NCBI RefSeq assembly: GCF_002443255.2
Contig: NW_019211455.1
Coordinates: forward strand, 17,769,126-17,833,125
From: Varroa destructor
Lineage: Eukaryota; Arthropoda; Arachnida; Mesostigmata; Varroidae
Length of the DNA: 64,000 nt
Reading direction: 5' to 3'
The notes beneath the pieces were generated by a model. That model saw nothing but the letters and a program-made list of their open reading frames with translations. It was not told the origin of the DNA and ran no database searches. The translations under genes and the position numbers were made by a program. This document shows positions 15,276-27,200 of the stretch, one piece after another (the stretch's first letter is position 1; each line of letters starts with the position of its first letter).

Positions 15276-18200
15276 AATTTTTAAACAATTCATATTGCAT
15301 TACCATCTCGAATCATATGTAAATGTTTAAAGTTTAGTAATAAATTACCGTAAGGCTTTGTTCGAATAAAATAAAGAGTACACGTGTTGTATTAACGAGC
15401 CCGCTGGCATGGGTCTCTGGTCAAGTTCTCGCTACTTTGTTTTCATATCAAACGGAAGTTGGAGCAACTATAATTACAGGGTATATATATGGGCCACGAT
15501 TTTAACTCTGTTTTGCGATCAGTTACTCCGTGTAAGGTTTAGCAGTTGGGAAAGATTGGCACCTTGCGGCTCCTGAAAGAAACTTGCCTTCTAGATAAAG
15601 ATTTTGAAGTGCACCAACACGACGTCTTCGAAATTTAAGGACGAGCAAGCACACGTATGCACCACGGTATCTATCCGAGGCAAAAACGCGAAGAAATTAT
15701 AGATATTGCATAACTCAGCAGGAGGCGTCTTACTTCAGAGGTCGTATGCTTGTTGCCTGCCAAGAAGATGATTTCAAGCTTAAACATTGATTACGTTAAT
15801 TTGCTAACTTTGGAATGGCTGACTCATTTCCTTTGCGTGCCTCTATACGCTATAGGAACCAATGTACGACTTTTGTGGCATTCTATTCCACCGACGGCTA
15901 TCGCGACATGGCATAGAGCAAAATTTCTGATTACACTACAGTGATATCGACTGTGCGTAAAAATGATATTGAAGATCTGGAGCAGAACGTGTGGAAGATA
16001 TCGAAGCAGGATGTACGATATCGCTATTAAACCAAGGAAATCGCGTTGACGCGGCGAAAGAAGCTGCCGTGTTCCTATAAAGAGATTTAGACAACGCGTT
16101 AAAATATAAATTGTTATAATAAAACAATGGTACTTCGACGAAAGCAAAAGGTGCTTTTAAAAAACACTTGGCCAAAGAGGCTAATAACAATCGAAGGGGC
16201 GTAGTAGGATGCGTCGAATTTAACCGTTCAAACGAAGAGCGGAAAAGAGCTGCACAGAGATTGATAAGCGAACGCTGTTAGACGCTTGATTTTGTTGTGG
16301 ATAAATTGCCGCAGAACAAAGTTAACAATCGCTATTGAAAAGGGAAGATATAGTTCTGCTACTATCTAACTTTCTTATGGTACTGGACATAGAAATAAAA
16401 GTTGATCAAACTTTTCTATCTTAAAAACTGTCAAGTATTTTTCACCAGTACTGCACACAAGCTCAGCAGTTAATTGCTATACTGATATACTTGGATGTCC
16501 AGGTTACAGATAATAGTAGAAAGAACCAGCGGTCAGCTATGAGCATTAGTAAGACTTGTGAGTCTTCAGCGTTAGGCAGTAAAATTGCTTGCGTATTGTC
16601 AGATGTTCACTGTATTTGTTGTATGCTTCAAATAACGCCTCTTATAGGACTTGGACTCAATGCTCGTCGGTGGAAAGTTGTTGCCGATCAGAGCATACGT
16701 CTTCCTCGAAATCTTCCCATTCTGCATTGTATTCAATCAGCAACTAACCATCACCAATCTGGGCAAATCTCTCATGATTGTCATGCCGACGGCGCTTAAT
16801 AAGCGAATACCGCAGGTGTTTGGCCTGGCTCGACCTCTTATCGAATGTAATTGGAGTGGCGTAAGTATTTTACTACGTTTATCTTGCTGACAGATTTAAA
16901 AGATCCCCAAAAATACCCCCTAAACCCTCTCTCCCCATCTTGGGTTATTCCTTCTCTTTGCTGCTGTGGACATGCTATTGACGCTTCTATTACAATTCAA
17001 TTCAGATAATCACCTATACGCTATATGGCAGAAAAAGGTCGTTATATGCAGTGGCGTATGCCGGCAGAGCAGTCGCTTTACCCTGACACTGATTTCGTAC
17101 ATGATCATCCAAAGCTAGACATGGTAACATGAAGTAAATCAACGATTTGAGTTATGGTATATCACTTCTGCAATACATGATAATGATTTGTATTGTCTGG
17201 CTAAAAATCAAAATGCTTCGAGTTCTGCGATATCCCCGCTAGGCATTCCATGACTCCTGTCAGAAATATACTACCTGTTTCCCTGCTCGATTTCGAGCCT
17301 AGACCATCACCTATACGACTACCACCCAGACACCCTATCCTCTACGCAATCATCAGTAGAGTGTCTATGCTCTTAAACGATATGACCGAGATACAGAAAA
17401 AACAGGAATCGTTCATAACAGCCCGAAACGGGGCCGATAAATGACAGGTAGCTTATGTTTCCCCTCCTTATTGCAGATCATAACACATATGAACAACGTG
17501 TTTGAGATGACTACCCTCGAAGCAGTAAAAGCTCACTCCAACGTCGATCCGGAGCATGAAGGTTCTAGCCCGTACCTCGATGAACAAGATGACTCAGCCT
17601 ATGAAGATTCGCTCCTCCATCTTAAAGGCCAAATGTTGTTTATGGAAGAGTGGCAGGCGATGGTGTATCTAGCGGCGCCTGTGTAAGTCTGTAAGAGTTA
17701 CACACGTTGATATCCATTAGAATAGTTCTACATCTGCCTTTAATGTTATAGAAGTTTAAATTTCTTGAAAAAGAAGTGCATTATGTTTTTTGTGCAGTGT
17801 TATACCGCGGAGTTGTTTTTACTCTTGGAAAGAGGGGAATGATATGAAATATAGGTCTTTCTTTAGGTAGACCACACGCACACATTTGTACGAAACTGCA
17901 TGATACAATTACTCGTAAACAAAAGAAGATCTTGAAATTTAACGAACGTGACGGAGTACAACTATGTGTAATCACCATCGAGCCTCTTCTGTGTCGCGGA
18001 AATAGCCCTGGAAATACTGGGACTTCTAGATCAAGTATGATCGTTTTTACGAATCATTGTTATTATTAACGTTTTTTTTGGCTCTGCATATTCCAGAAGT
18101 GATTCTGCCTGAATGGACCGAATGGCAGCTTTCTAACGAACAATAATTTTTGAAAAAACTGCACAAAGGAAATTGCTGACGCGTGCAAAGAAATAATCGA

Positions 18201-21200
18201 GCGGACATGTTTTTTAGGAGCAAAAATCTCACTTAGGGGTACCGGATTTCAGCTTTGGGTATTCGCAACGATGTTGCGGAACTTCAGCTTATCCAATAAA
18301 CTCACATGTTTGCCTTCACCTAGTTCCACAATACCACTTGTCCTAATACCATTGACTGTCTAGGAGAAGCACTATAAAAGTTCCAGCATTCTATTGAGCA
18401 AGTTAATTTTTCTACACTATAATTGCTAATCAAAGGGCATCTTTATTTTAGTACTTTGCTCTCGTCAAACCGAAAGTGTATTCCAAATTATAACGAACGT
18501 TAATGGCGATAAGGCGTTAATAATATGAATATAGATAATTAAGGCTTGAATAGGAATTTACTTGATGTAAATTTGATTGAATGCATCTTTTATGCCAACT
18601 AGAATATACGCGCCCGCTAGTGAAAGACTCCTGGACGAAAAATCAATAATAGGTAGGAATACTCTGAAAAAAGCATATGGGGTCCGGCATCGATATATGT
18701 TTACGGTAGAAAAAATCTACAACACAGACAAAATAATGGCGCGTTTACTTCTTATTGATATCATTCTAAGAAGCCATCCCTGCTCTCTTAAAATTTTTAA
18801 AGGACTTCTATATATATACAAGGTACTTTAATGGCTGCAAGCGAAGCAGTCCATGTTCAAGGAACAGCCAGAACTTAGCCTCACTGCCCCCATTATGGTG
18901 AATAGTTTAGTAGCTAAATCATAAGTTATTAGCGAAACGATAAAGCCACACTTCTCACCTGCCACTACCGATCATTCATGCTTAGCGTCACGGTCTGGCC
19001 GCAATATTGCCAAAACAAGCCCCGTGATAGCTTAGCGGGTAACCTATTTGCCTGCTAACTTTAGGAGTGGTTGTGTGTCCATGTTTGAACCTGAGAATGG
19101 TTACACTTCGTGTCCTGCTGAGATACAGCAGCCTGGTGGTGTACCTAAAGGCGACAGCAGGAGTAGAAATTCGAAACAGAGAAACGTCGATTTCCCGCCC
19201 AATTGAATTAACAGCGACATTTTTGTCGAGAAGGAGCGGAATACTATTATATTAGGATCATTGTCTTAGTTGATTTCATATTTACCTAAAAAATGTGTCA
19301 GTGTTGTTCGATCTAGTCACGCGATTTAGCCAGTGAACACTGCCTAAAGCTAGCCCGATCAATCGGGATGATTAATCCACTATACGTACGTAATTAAATG
19401 CAGAGTTCCTTACTGCTGATTATGTTTTACACGTATTTATCTCCAACCAGAAAAAAACACTTGCCTCTGTGGCCTTAATGAAACGCGTCTACAAAACAAC
19501 TAAACATTTTTACTGTAAAATAGATGATCAAATATTGTGCATTATATGGTTGTTTTTCAGAAACTTTTTTTTTTGCAGTTTTGCTCGTCCTTTCACATAT
19601 GGTATGATTTCGCTAATTATTGGCAATTTATTTTAATTACGCGTACATTTTCTTATCGTTTCATCATTAGAAGCGGTCGGTTAATGGCTGGACTGATCAG
19701 CGAGACTAAGGCCAAATCAGGATCCAAGATTGTCTGCGTTAAATTTGAAATAAAATTGCGTAAAATTAAAAAGGGGGCCCAATAGCTTTATGGCTGTGAA
19801 ACTTGGACGCAAATGATCTTAAAAGAGCCTCAGTATCGTACAACAGAAACGACAGTGAGGATGTTTGTTACGTTTTTAGGACATAAAGCGACTATTACTA
19901 ATAACAATCGGTTAACTATAGCGAAGCATTTTTCTATGGGTTACCGCATCAGAAACCATTCAGGCCAGTAATGAATGATACGAAATCTAGAAACAATAAT
20001 TAGGGTTAGCTTACTAGAATAATTAGGCCAATTCTGATCATAAACAGAGATAGTCGACTTTGGTCCACGTAGCAAAAATCGTTTCGTGCCTTGCGTGCTC
20101 TCGTTGCATGCAGACGTTGTGTTCAACGATTGATTTTCCAAGATTTGATTGATTGATTGATTGATAAAGCTAAGCATTTGAGGTGAGCACGCGATCAATT
20201 TCCACTAACGAGAGAGACTAGGACGCCGACATCTATCTGGATCGTTGAGCTGAGTGCATTTTGTCCTGACTTATCGATACGGTAAAGCAGTTTCGAAATA
20301 GGGAATAGCTAAGACACGAACGCCCTCAAAAATTCATTTGTTTTAGCTAGCTGATGAGAATTTTCCTTTACATGTGCATTCCCTGCTGTTTCAGAGTGCG
20401 GGACGTAATCACAATGGTGAGAACAGGCCTGTATGTAAACGACCTATCGATGCATGACTTTTCCAGAGATATGGTACTTGCTGGACAGCAACAAAGTTCC
20501 GAGCTGAAAATGGCTTTCGAGCAGGTTAGAAATAGCCTCAATTTATAGGTAGATGGACATGATTGTACCATAAAGCACGAATAAAAAGACATAAGTTCAT
20601 AATAAACGTTGGGGCCTTACTTAATTATTGCATATAGTAAGGACCGCGTCAGTCGTACACCAACAGTCTACTTGAACAACCCCCGATAGTGCCCGAAAGA
20701 GCCGCCGTTCACGTCCACCATACGCTCGTAAACATAGATCTTTTCCTCCCATGGTAGTAGATTACGACACTGAAACTGGTGAAAATTTACGTTGAATTAT
20801 AGCTACCAATTTACTCAGACTTATTGCTTCCTGCTGGACAAAGTCAGTATAAATACGATTTCTTTAAGAAGTAACGTATGACCTAACTAGCTTTCGAGTT
20901 ATCTGAAAACTGAACTGCCTCACCCCCCTCGGCTACTGAACTGCGACTTCTTAGGATGAATAACACTGACATGCAGAGCTTAAGGTAAGATTAAGGTAAG
21001 GGCAGGCCAGTAAACATCGTAGGTTTCTGAGGGCTAAGGACACAACGACAAAACCGTTCATCGATCGTCAATTGGCGTTGTCGATCTCAATCACAACGCC
21101 AATTGACGTTCCTTATACATGATGCACCTCATATCATGCGATAACTTCAAACTGTACATGCCCATTTAAATGTACACTTATGCCATTTATTAACTATTTG

Positions 21201-24200
21201 AGGTTTAACTAAATCAGCTCTGTGAAGTATTATTGTTCGTTCAAAGATCTGTACGTATCACTTGTAGAATATACTGGTCTGAGAACAATTGCAGAAAATT
21301 TATCCGAAAAAAAACTTAATTCTAATTGGATCAATGTTATTTGGGCCAACCATTTGGTTGGCATTGACACGACAGACGAGTTCAGACTCAATGAAGCAGC
21401 CGGAGGAAACTTTATTATTTATTCAGCTGAAAAATTAGGATTTTCAGTGTCCATTGTGTACATTCACCAATGGCTTATGCTTTTCGATTCGATCTCCCTT
21501 CGGATTTTGGACAACATCGCAGAGGTTCTCGAAGGCTACAGCTAATTACACGTAGCCGATCAGGGCTTTGAGGGCAGTGGAGAAAAATATCAAGTAAGAT
21601 ATTGGGCTTTGCTAATATTAGCCTGTTCTTCTTGCCTGCTGAGGGCGGACCCTTATCGTCTTGCACATGCCTGTTAGCCTAGCTGCTGGGTTAGGCTCTT
21701 CAAGGCCATTTTGGCTGTTGGCCTTCTGCTAGTATCATCTTTTATTAAGTCACGGGCTCCTGCAGCGTCACGATACGGTACGGCTCGATAACGTTTTGTA
21801 CAGAAACCCACGACGGAAAAAGGTTTGAGTACACCATCGAGATCGGCTTTCATATGACATGGCAACGATAAGATGGGATGGCGCTCTCACAGTCATCTGC
21901 CCTTCACTAGACCGTGTACAGTTAATGAATGGCTGTGAAAGGCAGCCGATGTTATTTCTTGATCGATTGTACAAATCCCGCTGCAGTATGTTCGTTGGGT
22001 CTCTCCGAAGCGCTTATGAGGTACTGGGTGTATTTGGTCAACGTCACTCTGTTCCCAAGGGAAATCACAGTGCATCGGCGACCGCACCGCGATCAGTCTA
22101 TAGTCGGCTGTAGTCAATTCGAAAAATTAGCATGCTTTAGCAAGTGTCTTTGTCAACGCATACGATGTAGCTACCATATGACTCTTTAGCTAAAGGAGCT
22201 CCCTGGAATCGGCGCGTTGATTTTTGGCTGGGGCCTTCTCCTGCAATCATTTCTAAATAAGTCTGTATTTCCTACCTGAATGCGTTCGATTGACATGCGC
22301 GTTATTGAGCACTATTGTTTTTGCTGCTATGATCATTAAGATAGTCGATATATTGCTTACGGGTAGCCATAAACAAAGGAACAATAAACGCTCAGAGATT
22401 TTACCGGGCCACAGTTACCCCGCCCTAAATTGACCGTTTACCTTGACCTAGATGAGGTTCTAATAACACTTGAACCCAATTTAGCGATTCATCACAATTC
22501 TTCCGAAACGGCTTTGCAGATGAGAACGATTCTGTCCGGGTCGTAACGACCAATGAAGGCAAATATACCTCGGAGTCAATAGTAACTAACAGGCGCGCGT
22601 TATGCATATCACACGTTTTCAGGAGTTGCAAAAAAGTAAACAGTTGGAGGATTCCATGAAAAAACTCGACCAGGAAATGAAACGCACTGATGAACTTCTC
22701 TATCAGATGATTCCGAAAACCGTCGCTGACAAGCTGCGTAAAGGAGAAAGTAGCGTTGATATCTGTCAGGTAATACCAAGCCTAACTGGTCGTTTGATAT
22801 GGATCGAACGGGTCTATGCCAAGTACGAATGTTTAATTATCTGATTTAGTGACGATATTGGGATCTAATTTTTATCGTACGTCGACTCCACGTATCCTCA
22901 GCTCGGTATCGCTCTATGCCCTTCACAGCAGACTTACTGTTCGTGGAACAAATCAAGTCTATGTGTAAAGCACTCTGTATTTTCTGAATTGATCTGACCT
23001 GCGCCTAACCTTAGCAAGCTAACTCCGAATTCGATAACGTCTGTCGGAAGAGATATCGGTTGCTCTCTTTACATTTTTGTTGGCTTTGCTAATGCTCTGT
23101 AGTACGTTGTCCTGTGAAGTACCTTTGTCTGAGCCTGAGATGGACTCAGTTACTAATGCTAAAAAGAATAACGTGCCAGTCGCTTTTCTCATTTCTTCTT
23201 CTTAATGAAGCTTGACAGCACGCTGTCCTAGGTGCGACTTATCATTACAATACCCTATGCTGGAACGCAAAAGAAACAATTCTACCTGTCTGTATTTATA
23301 TATTTTTATCGCTGCCATATTGTTTTGGTTCAATAAGCGTTTCCACGTCTTCATACCTGCGGGCGTCTGATGCTTATTTATTGGTGGGTAGGGGGAGCAT
23401 CTTTGCCGGTTAGCTCTGTACGTTAATGGTAAATCACCCAAACACAAGCGCTCAAGCTGATTCCACTAAGAAAAATAAGCTCGGTGTACGGTAGTGACAC
23501 AGGATATTACCATAGTACATAATACCGATACTTCTTAGCCGTACATATAAACTTCATCGCTGCGAGACGGGTCGGACTCAGCCTTCCTAGTGGAGACAAC
23601 ATAGGCGCTTGCGTTCGGTGATTTGCTGTTAATTTACGAAAAAGTCTGACGGCGTCTTATTGACGAAAAAGGACCGTACACGTGTGTATACATAGACGCT
23701 CGCAGATGCTCAGCTGCGAACGCACGCCTACCCCAAGCTCCGCAGTATACGAGTTCTCTGTGGGAAACTGTGATTTGTTTAGGACCAGTCAGCTCACCGG
23801 TAGGCTAATTGAGCTAAACTGAGAATCAGATCATTATGCTGTCCTGACACCTTCTGGTGTTCTGGTCGCGTTTCGCGGCACATTGTACGATGCGTGTAGT
23901 TTATGCTCACTGTAGCTACGTTGGATAACGGTGAGTAGATTGCGTGTGAAAGGAGGCTCCACAACGTCTAAATCGTTCCTCCTTCCTGGCAGTTGTGCTT
24001 TTCTCGATAGCTAGTGGTCCCTAGTAGACAGCAAGGTCGCGACTACGCTACCTCAATATTGTACCTTTCCAGTTTACATTACCATTTCCCCAGCCAAAGT
24101 AGCCAAGTGGGGGTTAGTGCGCAACCGGGGAACGACTACGTCCTACACCCAACAACCTCGACTCTGTTTAGCTACTCAAACAAGTTTCTGGGCTAGCCAT

Positions 24201-27200
24201 ACAATTGTATACCAGTTGCGAACGGAACAACTAATACGTAGGGCACTTTCTCGCACTCTGGGTCTCGTGTACCGCGAACAGCTCTTCATTAAGTCGGTCT
24301 TCTTAGAAGATAGATGGATGACCGATGTGTTGACTGCTAATGCATACAGTGCTTAAAATATGAGCCAATGTTATTGTACCTCGTTAGGCCACTAATAATA
24401 ACAACTCCTTAATAGAATCAACTAGGCTTCAGCTATAACTAGCTACAACCCGAATTGATGCTTCTATCCAGTGCATTGCCATTTTATACAATGTAAAACA
24501 GGTTTCGGCTAGCAAAACGCAAACAGAGCAGATGAGCACCCCAGTCTCTAGAGAAGTAAGCACACGAATCGATGTCAGTAGTATTGAATTTATCATCTAC
24601 GGTCGACCAGCATATATCTATATAAGCATCCGCACGACCCGTTTTACTGGGTCAAGCATTCAACGCAGTGCTGGGTAGCTAAAAACTGAAACATACTACA
24701 ATCATACGCGTAGAAAATGCATACTACTGTAATATTACATATTTTGATCTCTTTCAAGAAGAATTGGCACGTATGACATTATCATAGCGACATGAAAAAT
24801 TCAATTGAAGTTTTCTACTGTAACTAGCACTCCAACGTAAGTTATTCGATTTGCGAAGTTATGAAGCTATTCCATTCCTAGCTGAGCTATTTGAAGATCG
24901 TATTCATAGCGCTTAGCCAGTTGTTTCAACTTCGTTGAAACTTTGAAACTTTTTTATACGTTTAGGAAACCGACCGACATATTAAGCGCCAATACGGTTA
25001 AAGTTATCATATCTAATCGCTTCGTTTGTTATTCGAGTGAGTAATGCAGGTAGTTTTCGTACGGGACTGAAGGGCATTTCACGTTTGAAGAACGTGCTTG
25101 GTTCACACTAATAGAGATCGAATAAACGTATGCGTGGCACGGAAAATGACCCTTGACGTAACCCTTGGGCCGGACGCCCTACATAGTGTGCGTGCAGTAA
25201 GGCGTACGGCTCGATCAATAAACTTAGTGATTTTTGTTCAAATGTAACTATATTTGAGATTTTCGAGTAAGCTCGCCGCGGTATTGCCACTCACCCAAAA
25301 CATCACTTCATCCTTTGACCATGGTAACAATAAATAGGATAATAATATTGTTTTCTTATGAATGGCGTAAGCATCACTGAGATATATTTAGCGTCATAGG
25401 ATGTAATGCGTCGGCAAGGGAAACGAATCAGTATTGACAAGATGGTCGTCGTTGATGGAACGATAGCGATCAGCCATTCCCATATCGAACAAAAGACGGT
25501 ACTCTCGAACAAACAAATCTAGCCTATATCTGCGGTTGCGCAAGAATTCGTGTTATTAGTTTCGACAAACGTACACTGTTTTTTTGCCCGCAAATTTATT
25601 TCAGACTTGCGGGCAAGCAAGAACGACTATTAGAGCATTATTGATAGCAGATTACATCAGATGAATTGGAACATTTCTGCTTAAGATCAATGTACGTTTG
25701 CATCGAGTACGGTTTGTTTCGTATTTTTCCCGCTAACTTTAAGCCCTGTTGCAGTTCTTCGATAAAGTTACAATTCTGTTCTCGGACGTCGTGACGTTCA
25801 CGGAAATTTGTTCTCGGATCACTCCGATTGAAGTTGTCCAGCTGCTCAACTCAATGTACTCCCTATTTGATCAACTGACGGACAAGCACGGCGTCTACAA
25901 GGTAGGAACGAGCGTAGTATAAACATGTAATAACTCACATTATTGATTGATATACAGGCATGGCTAGGACGAATTGCTTAGGCGAGAAACCTATCGATTA
26001 CTGATTGAAAACTGTTCAAAGATCGATTTAACCGAACAACGACGTTCTTACTCGTAGGCTTAAAACAGAAACTAGAGCTATAGAAGCGTATAGACTATTA
26101 ATGATTTATTAACTAGCTCGCAAATGTTTATGACAGAGTGTAGCGACATATTTATTTTATTGCGTCCTACTTTGGCATCTCTATCAGGGAGTGGGGAGAT
26201 GTGGACTTGATAGGCTAAACAACTGAAGCATTTGTTCGAGTGTGCTCATCACGCTAACTTCAAGTTATCTAAAAACCAACTGAAAAGCTGCACTTACAAA
26301 AAGCTATCCCAAGATTGGGATATAATAGATTTTATAGATCATATAATTTATTGAAGACACGGACCGTACGCTACATCGTATAGCTGGATCAGAATATAGC
26401 CAGTTTCGTTACGTAACTAGGAGACGGATGCAAATAACCGTGGTCTTGTTCGCTCTGAGATGCGCGAAAAGATTGAAGCGAAACGAGTGTACTAAAAAGT
26501 CGTCTGCTTTCCAAGGTTAAAGGTTCGCGACTTAAAACTCTAAAGTTCCTTAGTTCAGTTGAAAAGGTGTCGCCCACAGCTCTAAAGGGATAGTTGACAA
26601 CATAACTTTTCTCAACCAACTTACAGATTAATACTAAACTAAATGTTCTTACAGATCGGAATTTGTTTACATTTATCTAAGTTCACTGAGCGGACCCCAA
26701 GCGCAGTCGAAGTAAATCCATGTCATTTGTTTCCTGTGACCTAGGTTTCGTCGCATGATTCGTCCTGTCAATCCAGCGGCCATTATAATGAATGCGCTTT
26801 TACGAAAGACCCTCGAGTTGTTAGGGTCTCTAAGCGTTAGTTTACAAGAGGTACCAGTGAGGAAGCATTAGTCCGAAGCGGTACAGTTGGGTGGGGCTGT
26901 ATCAGTTCAATAGCTCTCTCGTTTTGTTAACATTGATAAGAGGTTTGCTTAATAAATTTACGGGCATCTAAGGCGGCTGAGAGCCACAGCTGCCGCACGT
27001 ACACCCTCTTTTCGTGCTTAGCTCCAATCGCATGACGCGGGTTTCACATGTAACGCTAGAATTATTTCGAAAATTCTTTTTACCACTGAATCCTTTTAGG
27101 ATAGGTTAAGTTTATTAGTGTTTCATTCACCTATGAGAAACCATAAACGATGTTCTCTTTCTTTTGGACTAGACAGAACGCTTTCATTTTGCAGATTATG

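Noticed and set aside
15111..15330. Open frames on both strands across the TA tract
   Set aside because: They are Tyr-Ile repeats translated from a microsatellite.
19028..19110. tRNA-like A box (TAGCTTAGCGGG) with a weak B-box-like GTTTGAACCT
   Set aside because: No acceptor, anticodon or T stem can be formed at the right distances, so it is not a tRNA gene. A decayed tRNA-derived SINE cannot be excluded.
21222..21545. 107-codon + strand open frame in cyclase intron 7
   Set aside because: AT-rich codons, no domain, and it overlaps other equally long frames on the opposite strand nearby.
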